A DNA stretch of 64,000 nucleotides, taken from NCBI RefSeq assembly GCF_050946515.1, contig NZ_JBMNUX010000014.1:7198-71197 (forward strand), given 5' to 3'. Made by a program: the position numbers and the translations under genes. The DNA is from Tractidigestivibacter sp050946515 (GTDB lineage: Bacteria > Actinomycetota > Coriobacteriia > Coriobacteriales > Atopobiaceae). Numbering within the stretch: position 1 is the stretch's first letter; each line of letters starts with the position of its first letter. This document shows, in pieces, positions 15,531 to 25,130 of the stretch. Below the pieces are notes generated by a model. The model searched no databases, had not been told where the DNA came from, and saw only the letters and a list, made by a program, of their open reading frames with translations.

Positions 15531-17078
15531 ATGGAACCAGAGTTCGAATCAGATGCGGATGCCGTCTGGCAGGATACCCTTGATCTTGTGAGCGAGAAGA
15601 ATCTCCCAGGGTCCATACTTGCAATGCTTGGGAGCTGCCATCCTGTCTCACTTGAGAATGGCGTCCTCCGTGTTGAGACACACAGTCGCATTGTCACGTC
15701 ACGCCTGTCCAAGAACAGTTCAGTCATTGACGAGTGCCTGACGCAGGCGGCCTTTGAGCCAACCAAGATTGACGTGCACTTCGTGCCTGACCCGGCAAGA
15801 AAGCCCATAGCCACTGCCTCGACGGTAACTGCCGAGGAGGCGCGCGAATGGATTGAGCCGGCTCAGCGCGCAACAGCGACCCCTTCTCCAAGGGCCATCT
15901 CCTCAGAAGATGACTGGCAGCGCGCTGCGGCAGAGCGCGAGGAAGACGCACAAAGCCGCAGGAAGGCAAATCCATTAGTAGATGACATCTCAGAGAACGA
16001 TTCTCGCCTAACGTTTGACCGCTTTGTCGTAGGCGAAGAAAACACCTTTGCCTATCAAGCGGCTTTGCAGGTGGCAAATGGAGAGAACCACAACTACAAT
16101 CCACTCTTTATTTATGGGAAGAGCGGGTTGGGCAAGACACACCTCCTACGTGCCATCCAAAACTACATAGCGACAAACGACCCGTCACGCGTGTGCGTAT
16201 ACAAGGACGGATCAGCGTTCATCACAGACTACACAACAGCCATGAGCCATCGCGAGAAGTCAGCCCCCGAGATTCTCCGCGAAAACTACTACGACATCGA
16301 CGTTCTTATCATCGACGACATTCAGAAGCTCTCAGGCAAGACCGGCACCGTTGACTTCTTCTTTGACGCTTTCAACCATCTGACCTCAGCGGGAAAACAA
16401 ATTGTGCTCGCGGCCGACCGATCGCCCTCGCAGCTTGGCATGGGCCCAGACGGCATGGACGAGCGCGTTACCAGCCGCCTTGACTCTGGATTTTCTACAA
16501 GCATCCAGACGCCAAGCTATGAGCTTAAGCTGCGCCTTATCAACACGTTTCTCGAGCGGATGAAAAATGATGGCGAAAAGGAGCATGTGCCCAATTGCTC
16601 GGGAACCATCTCAAAAGACAATCAGGAGTACATGGCGAGCAAAGCAGGAGCCAATATTCGCGTAATCGAAGGCTTCTGCCTGCGCTGTCTCACCACCGAG
16701 AGCCTTCGCGAGGAATCAGGCAAAGAGCTGACGCACGAAGACATCAACCACTTTGTCAAGATCTCCTGGCCCAACGGAGAGCGTGACTATCAGATAGAGG
16801 ACATCCAACGCGCCGTCGAGCAGTACTTTGACATCTCTCACTCCGACCTCATTGGTCAGAAGCGCAACAAGGAGATCATGGAAGCGCGTCACATTGCCGC
16901 TTGGCTCTCCAAGGAGCTTTGTGATGTCACATACGCCGAGATTGGGGCACACTTTGGTGGACGAAACCACGCGACACTGCTCCATAGCGTTCGCGTGGTC
17001 GAGGAAAAAAGCAAGAAGGACAAGCTTTACTATGACCGTCTGATGCAAATAAAGGAGAGCATCACGGGCAGCGCGTAA
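15531..17078 (+). CDS. dnaA: Chromosomal replication initiator DnaA with diverged DNA-recognition helix
   Basis: A 515-residue AAA+ initiator. Residues 1-90 form the interaction domain, followed by an acidic linker to about 158. Walker A is GKSGLGKT (196-203) and Walker B is LIIDD. Domain IV keeps the minor-groove arginine (Arg453) and the hallmark FGGR-x-H, but reads TYAEIG and GGRNHATLLH where other DnaA proteins have SLPEIG and GGRDHTTVLH. Thus Leu-Pro is Tyr468-Ala469, Asp is Asn479 and Thr is Ala481, all at positions that touch bases in the E. coli DnaA-box complex. Altered box preference is likely. The start ATG follows AGGAG. Confidence 0.96.
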   Translation: MEPEFESDADAVWQDTLDLVSEKNLPGSILAMLGSCHPVSLENGVLRVETHSRIVTSRLSKNSSVIDECLTQAAFEPTKIDVHFVPDPARKPIATASTVTAEEAREWIEPAQRATATPSPRAISSEDDWQRAAAEREEDAQSRRKANPLVDDISENDSRLTFDRFVVGEENTFAYQAALQVANGENHNYNPLFIYGKSGLGKTHLLRAIQNYIATNDPSRVCVYKDGSAFITDYTTAMSHREKSAPEILRENYYDIDVLIIDDIQKLSGKTGTVDFFFDAFNHLTSAGKQIVLAADRSPSQLGMGPDGMDERVTSRLDSGFSTSIQTPSYELKLRLINTFLERMKNDGEKEHVPNCSGTISKDNQEYMASKAGANIRVIEGFCLRCLTTESLREESGKELTHEDINHFVKISWPNGERDYQIEDIQRAVEQYFDISHSDLIGQKRNKEIMEARHIAAWLSKELCDVTYAEIGAHFGGRNHATLLHSVRVVEEKSKKDKLYYDRLMQIKESITGSA

Positions 17079-17323
17079 CAGACGGCTTGTCAACATACGT
17101 TGTGAAAAGGTCTGAAAGAGATGATGAAAAGTCAGCGCGGAATGTGGAAAGTTTTCTCAACATGTTTTCAACTGTTGGAACATAGGAAAAGCCAGTAGCC
17201 TCCCAAGTCGATAAACTATCCCTTCTACCTGCACAAACGCCTGTTATTAACTTATTCACCGACCTTATTATTACTATTGTTCTTGATATATATAAAAGAA
17301 CTACTAAAAGAGAAAGGGCAACC
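17079..17323. other. Candidate chromosomal origin (oriC) between dnaA and dnaN
   Basis: A 245-bp gap with several box-like sequences in its left half: TTGTCAACA (17087-17095), TGTGGAAAG (17143-17151, reverse of CTTTCCACA), TTCTCAACA (17154-17162), TTTTCAACT (17165-17173) and TTATTCACC (17252-17260). A very AT-rich tract (about 17240-17310) next to dnaN could be the unwinding element. The dnaN promoter must also lie here. The position is standard for Gram-positive origins; GC-skew analysis would settle it. Confidence 0.6.
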
Positions 17324-18421
17324 ATGAAGTTCACCGTCAGCCAGTCATCCCTCTTGAAGGCCCTTTCTGTTGTGTCAAAGGGTCTTGGCTCAAACTCGAC
17401 GATTCCCATCATGTCGGGCATCTATATAAAGGCAGATCAAGGAACTTTGGAGTTCCAGACCAATAACCTTGTGATTACGGTTCGTCACCGCATACCCGCA
17501 AACGTCGAGGAGACCGGCGAGACCGTTGTCTCGGGCAAGGTACTGATGAACATCGTGAAGACTCTGCCTGACTCTGCCGTTGTCTTCGACGGAGGCCAGC
17601 GCACGATTTCTATTTCGTGCGAGAAGTCCTCCTTCCGCCTGAACACGCTGAACCCTGCAGACTGGTCTGAGTTCCCCGAGTACTCTCTGGAGTCTGCGAC
17701 CGAGTTGCCGTGCGAGCTTCTGTCCGAGATGGTAGACAAGGTCTATCGCCTGACCTCAAAAGAAAGCTCTCGTCCCGTGCTGCAAGGCATTCTGCTGACG
17801 GCAGGGGACAACACTATTCGCCTTGTTGCCTCTGACTCGTATCGTCTGGCCGTCTGCGACGCATCTGCCGAGACTGGCGACGGTGACTTCAGCGCTATCG
17901 TTCCCGGCAACGTCTTCCATGAAGTGCTCGGTATGACCGATGGTGCCGAGAAGATTTCGATCGGCATCACTGATAGCCAGGTGGTCTTCTCGTTCGGCAA
18001 TACGACACTCGTGTCAAGCAAGATTGGCGGCACGTTCCCCAACTATCGCCAGCTGCTTCCTACGAGCTGCTCTACGTCGGTAAAAATAAATATTGCTGAG
18101 TTCTCCGCGGCGCTGCGCCGCGTGACCTCCATTGCCACCACCAATGCTGCGGTTAGGCTCGATATTGATGCCGACGGAAAAGTTATGCGCCTTTCAACCA
18201 GCTCTCCTGACCAAGGCGAGGCCACCGAGGTGCTCCCTGTTGAAGTTGAGGGCGAGTCTTGCTCCATCGGCCACAACTACCACTATGTCTTCGATTGCAT
18301 GAACGCAGTCTCCGACAAGAAAGAGATCACGCTTGAGCTGCAAACCAGCATGAAGCCTGGCGTCTTCAAGACAAATGGCAAGATTAACTACCTTTACATC
18401 CTGATGCCGGTGCGCCTGTAG
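17324..18421 (+). CDS. dnaN: DNA polymerase III beta subunit (sliding clamp)
   Basis: A 365-residue ring clamp that tethers DNA polymerase III. It shows the usual three-fold domain layout and begins MKFTVSQSSLLKAL. It ends in YILMPVRL, the normal clamp C-terminus (cf. YLVMPMRL). Length is typical. The AAAGGG ribosome site precedes the ATG. The stop at 18421 is 1 base before the GTG of recF, so dnaN-recF-dciA form a tight unit. Confidence 0.97.
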   Translation: MKFTVSQSSLLKALSVVSKGLGSNSTIPIMSGIYIKADQGTLEFQTNNLVITVRHRIPANVEETGETVVSGKVLMNIVKTLPDSAVVFDGGQRTISISCEKSSFRLNTLNPADWSEFPEYSLESATELPCELLSEMVDKVYRLTSKESSRPVLQGILLTAGDNTIRLVASDSYRLAVCDASAETGDGDFSAIVPGNVFHEVLGMTDGAEKISIGITDSQVVFSFGNTTLVSSKIGGTFPNYRQLLPTSCSTSVKINIAEFSAALRRVTSIATTNAAVRLDIDADGKVMRLSTSSPDQGEATEVLPVEVEGESCSIGHNYHYVFDCMNAVSDKKEITLELQTSMKPGVFKTNGKINYLYILMPVRL

Positions 18422-18422
18422 C

Positions 18423-19511
18423 GTGGGACTCCTTGTCAAGACACTCTCGCTCCAGTCGTATCGAAACTTCCGCGAGAGGGAAGTGAGCTTCTCCCCGGCC
18501 ACAACGATACTTGTAGGGAGAAACGCGGTGGGAAAGACCAACACCGTGGAGGCTCTTCAGATGCTGACCGCTGGGCATTCCTTCAGGCACCCGACTCCCG
18601 CAGAGCAGGTGCTCGAAGGTGCCGAGCAGGCCCGCATTGGGGCGCGCCTGGAAGGCGACGGGCGCGTGATAGACGTTGCCTGCGAGATTTCCCCGGGGCG
18701 GCGGCGCTTTACAAAAAATGGCAAGAAGTGTGTCGCTGCTGACCTTTCAGAGACGCTGATGTCGGTCCTCTTCTGTCCGGATGACCTTTCCCTTGTCAAA
18801 GGCGGCGCGGCAAATCGTAGAGGCGAGCTCGATGATTTTGGCTGCGAGGCAAACAGAGGCTATTCGAAGCTGCTTAGTGCCTATCTCCGCGCTGTCGAGC
18901 AGCGCAACCGTCTTCTGCGAGACGAGTATCCGGACCCGTCTTTGCTTGCTGCATGGGATGCGAGCGTAGCCGTCGGCGGGGCCACGCTTCTTCAAGCGCG
19001 CTGCCGTCTCTACCGGCGTCTGAGCGAGAAGATCGAGCAAATCTACGAGAACATTGGGGGAGGGGAGAAGCTTACGTGCTCGTACAAGAGCACCGTGGCT
19101 GACGACCCCCTCTCGCTCTCACGTGACGATCTTGCTGATGTGTTTCTCGCGCGTCTGGAGGCCGCTCGCGACATTGACCTACGCCGCCAACAGACAACGA
19201 TTGGACCTCATAGGGATGACGCGATCTTTGCTATCGAGGGGCGTGATGCCCGGGCTTTCGGCTCGCAAGGCCAGCAGCGCTCGATTGTCCTCGCTCTCAA
19301 GATGGCAGAGGTACTGGTGTCTGCCGAGGTCACAGGGTCCCGCCCGCTGCTATTGCTAGACGACGTAATGAGCGAGCTTGACGAGGGCCGCCGCCAGTCG
19401 GTAATAGAGTTTGCCCAGCGCGGAATTCAAACGGTCATCACGACAACGAACCTTGGCTATTTCACGAAGGAACTGCTCGATAGCTCGTTGGTGGTGAGCT
19501 TTAGTGAGTGA
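18423..19511 (+). CDS. recF: DNA replication and repair protein RecF
   Basis: A 362-residue SMC-like ATPase that loads RecA at single-strand gaps. Walker A is GRNAVGKTNT (about residues 32-41), the ABC signature region contains SQGQQRS, and Walker B reads LLLLDDVMSELD. It starts with GTG one base after the dnaN stop. Its last 8 bases overlap the next gene. All ATPase motifs are intact. Confidence 0.95.
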   Translation: MGLLVKTLSLQSYRNFREREVSFSPATTILVGRNAVGKTNTVEALQMLTAGHSFRHPTPAEQVLEGAEQARIGARLEGDGRVIDVACEISPGRRRFTKNGKKCVAADLSETLMSVLFCPDDLSLVKGGAANRRGELDDFGCEANRGYSKLLSAYLRAVEQRNRLLRDEYPDPSLLAAWDASVAVGGATLLQARCRLYRRLSEKIEQIYENIGGGEKLTCSYKSTVADDPLSLSRDDLADVFLARLEAARDIDLRRQQTTIGPHRDDAIFAIEGRDARAFGSQGQQRSIVLALKMAEVLVSAEVTGSRPLLLLDDVMSELDEGRRQSVIEFAQRGIQTVITTTNLGYFTKELLDSSLVVSFSE

Positions 19512-20007
19512 TGACTTCACAAGCATCTCTTCGCTTCTTGGCAATCTTATGGGAGACGGTGGCCTTCGCCGCGCTATGGGCAAAAACCAGCGTGCGGCCA
19601 TAGCCTGGAGGGCCGCGAACGGAGACATCGAGCGAGAGCACACCACAGGCGTGTTCGTGAAGGACGCTCGCATGCCGGGTCGGCCTCCCGTACTGGGAGT
19701 CTACGTTGATTCGCGAATGCGGGCGGTGGACTTTCGTGCAAACCGTGAGGTCTATCTCGCGCGGCTCTCCATGGCTGGCTATGAGTTCTCGGACATCGAG
19801 TTTCTCGTCACAAAGTATGGAAAGAAGAAGCCTACAGAAAAGAAGAAGGAATCTGCTGCGCAAGAGGAGCTTCCCCAGCTGTCCGCTTCCGAAGAGCAAG
19901 AATGCCGCGATATGGTTTCTGGTCTTAGCGAGCCTCTGAGAGACAAGGTCTACAAAGCCCTATGTCTCTCAAAACGTCGTGTAAAGATTCAACACACTAC
20001 AAAATAA
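19504..20007 (+). CDS. DUF721/DciA-family protein
   Basis: A 167-residue protein starting with GTG inside the end of recF. Residues 1-100 resemble the DUF721 domain (SISSLLGNLM at the start, AIAWRAANGD, then a strand-rich core). DciA proteins of this family act as helicase operators that help load DnaB in bacteria without DnaC. Actinobacterial members lie after recF and before gyrB, exactly as here. The C-terminal third is charged with a KKKPTEKKK stretch, which could bind DNA. Function is inferred from family and position. Confidence 0.8.
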   Translation: MSDDFTSISSLLGNLMGDGGLRRAMGKNQRAAIAWRAANGDIEREHTTGVFVKDARMPGRPPVLGVYVDSRMRAVDFRANREVYLARLSMAGYEFSDIEFLVTKYGKKKPTEKKKESAAQEELPQLSASEEQECRDMVSGLSEPLRDKVYKALCLSKRRVKIQHTTK

Positions 20008-20147
20008 AGATTGCCGCTCAAATTCGTTCTCAGCGGCTCCTGTGAGTATTTCGTCTAAAAATGATAGGCTGAATCACTTTCGGCACAGAACAATTTGAGG
20101 GCGACTAAACTCTACTCTGTAGCTTTCTACCATAGAGGGGAAGTCAC

Positions 20148-22115
20148 GTGGCAAAAAAGAACAACAACGAATACGACGCGAGCGAAATTAAGGTCCTCGA
20201 AGGTCTTGAGGCCGTACGCAAGCGCCCGGGCATGTACATTGGCACTACGTCGTCTGCTGGACTGCACCATCTTGTGTGGGAGATTGTCGACAACTCCGTT
20301 GACGAGGCTTTGGCAGGCTACTGCAGCAAGATCAAGGTCACCGTACATCCTGATAACTCTGTGACCGTTGAGGACAACGGCCGCGGCATCCCTGTTGCCA
20401 AGCACCCGCAGAAGAAGATTTCGACGCTGGAAGTGGTCTTGACGATTCTGCATGCGGGCGGCAAATTCGACAATACCGCCTACAAGGTTTCCGGCGGCCT
20501 CCACGGTGTTGGCGTATCTGTCGTCAACGCCCTTTCCAAGAAGCTCATCGCGACGGTCAAGCGCGATGGCGCCATCTGGGAGATGCAGTTTGAGCGCGGC
20601 AAGACCACCGAGAAGCTCAAGAAGGTCGGCACGACCAAGACAACGGGAACAACCATCACGTTCTGGCCTGACGACACGATTTTTGAGACGACGGTCTACG
20701 ACTACGACACGCTGCACGACCGCCTGCAAGAGACGGCTTTTCTGAACAAGAACCTCAAGATCATTCTTACCGACGAGCGTGAGCTCACCCCACGTGTCGA
20801 TGAGTTCTGCTATTCAGGCGGCATCATTGACTTTGTCAGGTTCCTCAATGGCTGGAATGGTCAGAAGTACGAGAAGGAGATCCTTCCTGGTCTCAACAAG
20901 CCCATTTACATCGAGGGCAAGTCTGATCCCGACGCCCCAGTTTCGCAGATGGGCGAGGTCGAGGTCGCCATGCAGTGGAACACGGGCTACTCGGAGCACA
21001 CGCTTTCCTTTGCAAACGACATCTACACCGAGGAAGGCGGCATGCACCTTGAGGGCTTCCGCTCTGCCCTCACCAAGGCTGTGAACGACTACGGTCGCAA
21101 GTCAGGCATCCTGAAGGAGAAGGACTCAAACCTTACAGGCGACGATATTCGCGAGGGTCTGACGGCAGTCATTTCGGTCAAGCTGCCTGACCCGCAGTTT
21201 GAGGGCCAGACCAAAGCCAAGCTGGGAAGCTCCTATATGCGCACGCTCACCAACCGCATCGTGAGCCAGGGCATGTCGGAGTACCTTGAGGAGCATCCCA
21301 ACCAGGCGAAGGAAATCCTGAAGAAGGCTAGCCAGGCTGCCAAGGGACGGCTTGCTGCGCAGAAGGCCCGCCAGGCTACGCGCCGTAAGGGGCTTCTCGA
21401 GAGCGCGAGCCTGCCTGGAAAGCTTGCCGACTGCTCTGTGCGCGACCCCGAGATGACTGAGCTCTTCATTGTCGAGGGAGACTCTGCAGGCGGGTCCGCA
21501 AAGATGGCGCGCGACCGCTCCATCCAGGCGGTTCTCCCGCTTCGCGGCAAGATTCTGAACGTCGAGCGCGTCCAAGAGCACCGCGCCCTTTCGTCTGATA
21601 CGATCATGGCCTTGATTACGGCTATCGGCACTGGCGTTGGTCCAGAGTTCGACATCTCGAAGGCGCGCTATCACAAGATCGTTATCATGACCGATGCCGA
21701 TGTCGACGGTGCCCATATCCGCATTCTGCTTCTGACTTTCTTCTATCGCTACATGCGCCCAATGATCGAGGCTGGCTACATCTACGTCGCTCAGCCGCCT
21801 CTGTATCAGCTGAAGCCGAAGGGCAAGAAGCATGGCAAGTACATCTACACCGACGAAGAGCTTGCCATAGAAGCTAGCAAGTACGAAGACTCCACCAAGT
21901 ACACTGTTCAGCGCTACAAGGGTCTGGGCGAGATGGATCCTGAGCAGCTTTGGTCCACAACGATGGAGCCCAAGAACCGCATCTTGCTGAAGGTCAATAT
22001 CGATGATGGCATGGCTGCGGAGCGCGCTGTTTCCGACCTAATGGGAACGCAGGTGGAGAAGCGCAAGGACTTCATCCAGACACACGCAAAGGATGTCCGC
22101 TTCCTGGATATCTAG
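20148..22115 (+). CDS. gyrB: DNA gyrase subunit B
   Basis: A 655-residue ATPase subunit of gyrase. It has the GHKL ATP site (EIVDNSVDEALAGY), the GGLHGVGVSVVNAL loop, and a TOPRIM domain with EGDSAGGSAK, PLRGKILN and DADVDGAHIR for metal binding. The C-terminus carries the normal RYKGLGEMDPEQLW motif. It starts with GTG at 20148. The 140-bp gap before it contains only a weak hairpin, so it may have its own promoter or share the dnaN transcript. Confidence 0.97.
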   Translation: MAKKNNNEYDASEIKVLEGLEAVRKRPGMYIGTTSSAGLHHLVWEIVDNSVDEALAGYCSKIKVTVHPDNSVTVEDNGRGIPVAKHPQKKISTLEVVLTILHAGGKFDNTAYKVSGGLHGVGVSVVNALSKKLIATVKRDGAIWEMQFERGKTTEKLKKVGTTKTTGTTITFWPDDTIFETTVYDYDTLHDRLQETAFLNKNLKIILTDERELTPRVDEFCYSGGIIDFVRFLNGWNGQKYEKEILPGLNKPIYIEGKSDPDAPVSQMGEVEVAMQWNTGYSEHTLSFANDIYTEEGGMHLEGFRSALTKAVNDYGRKSGILKEKDSNLTGDDIREGLTAVISVKLPDPQFEGQTKAKLGSSYMRTLTNRIVSQGMSEYLEEHPNQAKEILKKASQAAKGRLAAQKARQATRRKGLLESASLPGKLADCSVRDPEMTELFIVEGDSAGGSAKMARDRSIQAVLPLRGKILNVERVQEHRALSSDTIMALITAIGTGVGPEFDISKARYHKIVIMTDADVDGAHIRILLLTFFYRYMRPMIEAGYIYVAQPPLYQLKPKGKKHGKYIYTDEELAIEASKYEDSTKYTVQRYKGLGEMDPEQLWSTTMEPKNRILLKVNIDDGMAAERAVSDLMGTQVEKRKDFIQTHAKDVRFLDI

Positions 22116-22171
22116 CACCAGCTGGTCTTTGCATGTTAGCTTTGCCGAGCGAAAGACAAGAAAGGTAACTC

Positions 22172-24967
22172 GTGGCAGACGATAACAACAAGAACAACGG
22201 CGTGGACGACGAGGACAGCAACCTCGGCGATCGCGACGACGAGTTCGAGGACGACGTCGACAACGATGCCGACCTCGACGATAGCGATGAGGACTTCGAC
22301 GACGAGGACTCAGGCAATAGCGAGGAGGAGCTTGCCAACCTTGCCGGAGCAAATCTCGACCATACGATTTCTGACGAGGCGGGCACCCGCCTTGACCTTT
22401 CTGACATCCATGGCGGCACGCTGAAGCCTACTGATATGGCCACCGAGATGAAGCAGTCATTTCTCGAGTACTCCATGTCGGTTATTGTGGCGCGCGCCCT
22501 GCCTGACGTGCGCGACGGCTTGAAGCCCGTCCAGCGCCGTATCCTCTATGCCATGAACGAGGCCGGCATCACACCCAACAAGCCTCACAAGAAGTCGGCA
22601 TGGACTGTCGGCGAGGTCATGGGCAAGTACCACCCGCATGGAGACTCCTCCATCTACGAGGCAATGGCACACATGGCCCAAGACTTCTCGATGCGCTTGC
22701 CGCTCATCGATGGTCACGGAAACTTTGGCTCCATTGACGGCGATCCCCCTGCGGCAATGCGTTACACCGAGAGCCGCCTGACGCGCGCTGCCATGGAGAT
22801 GCTCGCCGATCTCAACAAGGAGACCGTCGACGTCCAGCCCAACTATGACGAGTCGCTCACCGAGCCCGCCGTCTTGCCCGCGCGCTATCCAAACCTGCTG
22901 GCGAACGGTTCTCAGGGCATCGCTGTCGGCATGGCAACCAACATTCCCCCGCACAACCTGCGCGAGGTGGCCGCAGCCGTCGACATGCTGATTGACAACC
23001 CCGACGCCACTACCGATGAGCTCATGACCGTGCTTCCTGGGCCCGACTTCCCCACGGGCGGCATCATCATGGGCACCGAGGGCATCCATGACGTCTACGA
23101 GACTGGTCGTGGCTCAATCACGGTGCGCGCTAAGGTGCACGTCGAGAACATTGGCAAGGGCGGTCGCCAGCGTCTTGTCGTAACCGAGATCCCCTATCAG
23201 GTTAACAAGGGTCTTCTCCAGGAAAAGATTGCTCAGGCGGTTAACGAGAAGAAAATCGAGGGCATCTCTGACCTGCGCGATGAGACCAACCGCAAGGGCA
23301 TGCGCATCGTCATCGATCTTAAGAGCGGTGCCGTGCCGCAGGTAGTTCTTAATAACCTGTACAAGAAGACGCAGCTACAGACCAACTTCAACGCCATTGA
23401 CATCGCGCTTGTTGACGGAGTCCCTCGCACGCTCTCCCTGCGCGAGATGCTGCAGTACTACATCGACCACCAGATCGACGTTGTCACGAGGCGTACGCAG
23501 TTTGACCTTGACAAGGCTCTCAAGGACGTCCACATCAAGGAAGGTCTGCTGATTGCTGTCGACAACATCGACGAGATAGTGCACATCATCCGCTCCTCGC
23601 ATGACGACGCTGAGGCAAAGAGCCGCATGCACGAGCGCTTTGGTCTGGACGACATCCAGGGCGAGGCAATTCTCCAGATGCGCCTGCGCCGCCTGACCGG
23701 CTTGGCCCGTGACCAGCTTGTCTCTGAGATTGACGAGCTGCACAAGCTTATCGCGTACTACCAGGACCTGCTGGCGCATCGCGAGAAGATCCTGGGCGTC
23801 ATCAAGGACGAGCTCGGTCAGATTGTTGATCGATTTGCCGACAAGCGACGCACCACCATCACCACGCAGGAGGCGCAGGACCTCGACGTTGAGGACCTGA
23901 TTGCCGAGGAGGACATGGTCGTTACGGTGACGCACGCCGGCTACATCAAGCGCCTCCCGGTTGCCACCTATCGTTCCCAGAGGCGTGGCGGCAAGGGCAT
24001 TCAGGGTCTGTCGCTCAAGGGCGGCGACTTTGTCGAGGACCTGTTCGTGGCATCTACGCATGACTACGTGTTGTTCTTCACCAACTTCGGCAAGGTCTAC
24101 CGACTGAAGGTCCACGAGCTGCCGATTGGTAGCCGTCAGGCGCGCGGCACCGCCATCGTGAACGTGCTGCCGCTTGCCGAGGGAGAGCACCCCACGGCTG
24201 TCATCACCTGCCGCGACTTCCCTGCGGACGAGTACCTGATGTTTGTCACAAGAAACGGCATGGTCAAGAAGACCGCCATGAGCGAGTACGACCGCTCCCG
24301 TCGTGATGGCATCATTGCCATCAACCTGAAGAAGGGCGACGAGCTTGTTAACGTCCGTCGCGTGCGCGCGGGCGAGAAGGTCATCCTTGTCTCTACCGAC
24401 GGCAAGGCGATTCTGTTTGATGAGTCCGACGTTCGCGCCATGGGTCGCGGAACTTCCGGCGTGCGCGGCATCACCCTGAAGGGCGACGCCAGGATGCTCG
24501 GCATGGAGATCTCAAACGGTAACGGCGACCTGTTCGTGATTACCGAGAAGGGCTATGGAAAGCGCACGCCCGTCTCTGAGTACCCGGAGCACAAGCGTGG
24601 CGGTCAGGGCGTCTACACCATCGCTATGACGACAAAGAAGGGCAATCTTGCGGCGTGCCGCGTGGTTGGCCCTCAGCACGAGCTGATGATCGTGTCTGAG
24701 GAGGGCGTGGTCATTCGCGTCAAGTCCACCGAGATCTCCAAGCTTGGCCGATCAACACAGGGCGTCAAGGTTATGAACCTGACCGAAAGCGATAAGGTCT
24801 CTGCTGTCGCGCGCATGGTAGCTCACAAGAAGAAGGCACCAAAGCATGACGAGAACCAGGCAACTCTTGATTTGGCAGCCGCAGGAGAGCGCGAGCCTGA
24901 CGAGGAAGATTCGGTCGACGTCGGTGGCGAGGAAGAGATAGGGACCGACCTTCTCGACGAAGAGTAA
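22172..24967 (+). CDS. gyrA: DNA gyrase subunit A with long acidic N-terminal extension
   Basis: A 931-residue cleavage subunit. The usual GyrA start (EMKQSFLEYSMSVIV) appears only at residue 92. Before it is an extension in which about 28 of the first 53 residues are Asp or Glu. The catalytic tyrosine is Tyr198 (MRYTESR). The quinolone region reads HPHGDSSIYE, with Ser159 and Glu163 in the susceptible Gram-positive form. The GyrA box QRRGGKG is present in the C-terminal domain, so this is gyrase and not topoisomerase IV. The GTG start at 22172 follows AAAGG. No later start fits well, so the extension is probably real. Confidence 0.96.
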   Translation: MADDNNKNNGVDDEDSNLGDRDDEFEDDVDNDADLDDSDEDFDDEDSGNSEEELANLAGANLDHTISDEAGTRLDLSDIHGGTLKPTDMATEMKQSFLEYSMSVIVARALPDVRDGLKPVQRRILYAMNEAGITPNKPHKKSAWTVGEVMGKYHPHGDSSIYEAMAHMAQDFSMRLPLIDGHGNFGSIDGDPPAAMRYTESRLTRAAMEMLADLNKETVDVQPNYDESLTEPAVLPARYPNLLANGSQGIAVGMATNIPPHNLREVAAAVDMLIDNPDATTDELMTVLPGPDFPTGGIIMGTEGIHDVYETGRGSITVRAKVHVENIGKGGRQRLVVTEIPYQVNKGLLQEKIAQAVNEKKIEGISDLRDETNRKGMRIVIDLKSGAVPQVVLNNLYKKTQLQTNFNAIDIALVDGVPRTLSLREMLQYYIDHQIDVVTRRTQFDLDKALKDVHIKEGLLIAVDNIDEIVHIIRSSHDDAEAKSRMHERFGLDDIQGEAILQMRLRRLTGLARDQLVSEIDELHKLIAYYQDLLAHREKILGVIKDELGQIVDRFADKRRTTITTQEAQDLDVEDLIAEEDMVVTVTHAGYIKRLPVATYRSQRRGGKGIQGLSLKGGDFVEDLFVASTHDYVLFFTNFGKVYRLKVHELPIGSRQARGTAIVNVLPLAEGEHPTAVITCRDFPADEYLMFVTRNGMVKKTAMSEYDRSRRDGIIAINLKKGDELVNVRRVRAGEKVILVSTDGKAILFDESDVRAMGRGTSGVRGITLKGDARMLGMEISNGNGDLFVITEKGYGKRTPVSEYPEHKRGGQGVYTIAMTTKKGNLAACRVVGPQHELMIVSEEGVVIRVKSTEISKLGRSTQGVKVMNLTESDKVSAVARMVAHKKKAPKHDENQATLDLAAAGEREPDEEDSVDVGGEEEIGTDLLDEE

Positions 24968-24991
24968 GCATTAAGAAAAGCAGCATCTTTT

Positions 24992-25022
24992 AGGGCACCT
25001 GTCTTTGCAGGTGCCCTTTTTT
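24992..25022 (+). terminator. Rho-independent terminator after gyrA
   Basis: A perfect 10-bp stem AGGGCACCTG/CAGGTGCCCT with a 6-base loop and six T residues. Confidence 0.93.
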
Positions 25023-25070
25023 GTTGCAGCTGCTGGGCAGCCTCCTCCATGCCTTTATGGCTGGCAAGAC

Positions 25071-25105
25071 AAAAAAAGGGAACGACCGCATGCTTGGCCG
25101 TTCCC
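25071..25105 (-). terminator. Rho-independent terminator for the DUF151 gene
   Basis: On the minus strand a stem GGGAACGGCC/GGTCGTTCCC with one mismatch is followed by seven T residues. It pairs back-to-back with the gyrA terminator. Confidence 0.9.
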
Positions 25106-25130
25106 TCATTGCTCTTGTTTGAGCTGACAC

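Noticed and set aside
21126..24190. Long antisense frames within gyrB and gyrA (over 200 codons)
   Set aside because: Mirror frames of GC-rich, strongly conserved coding genes; no independent evidence of translation.
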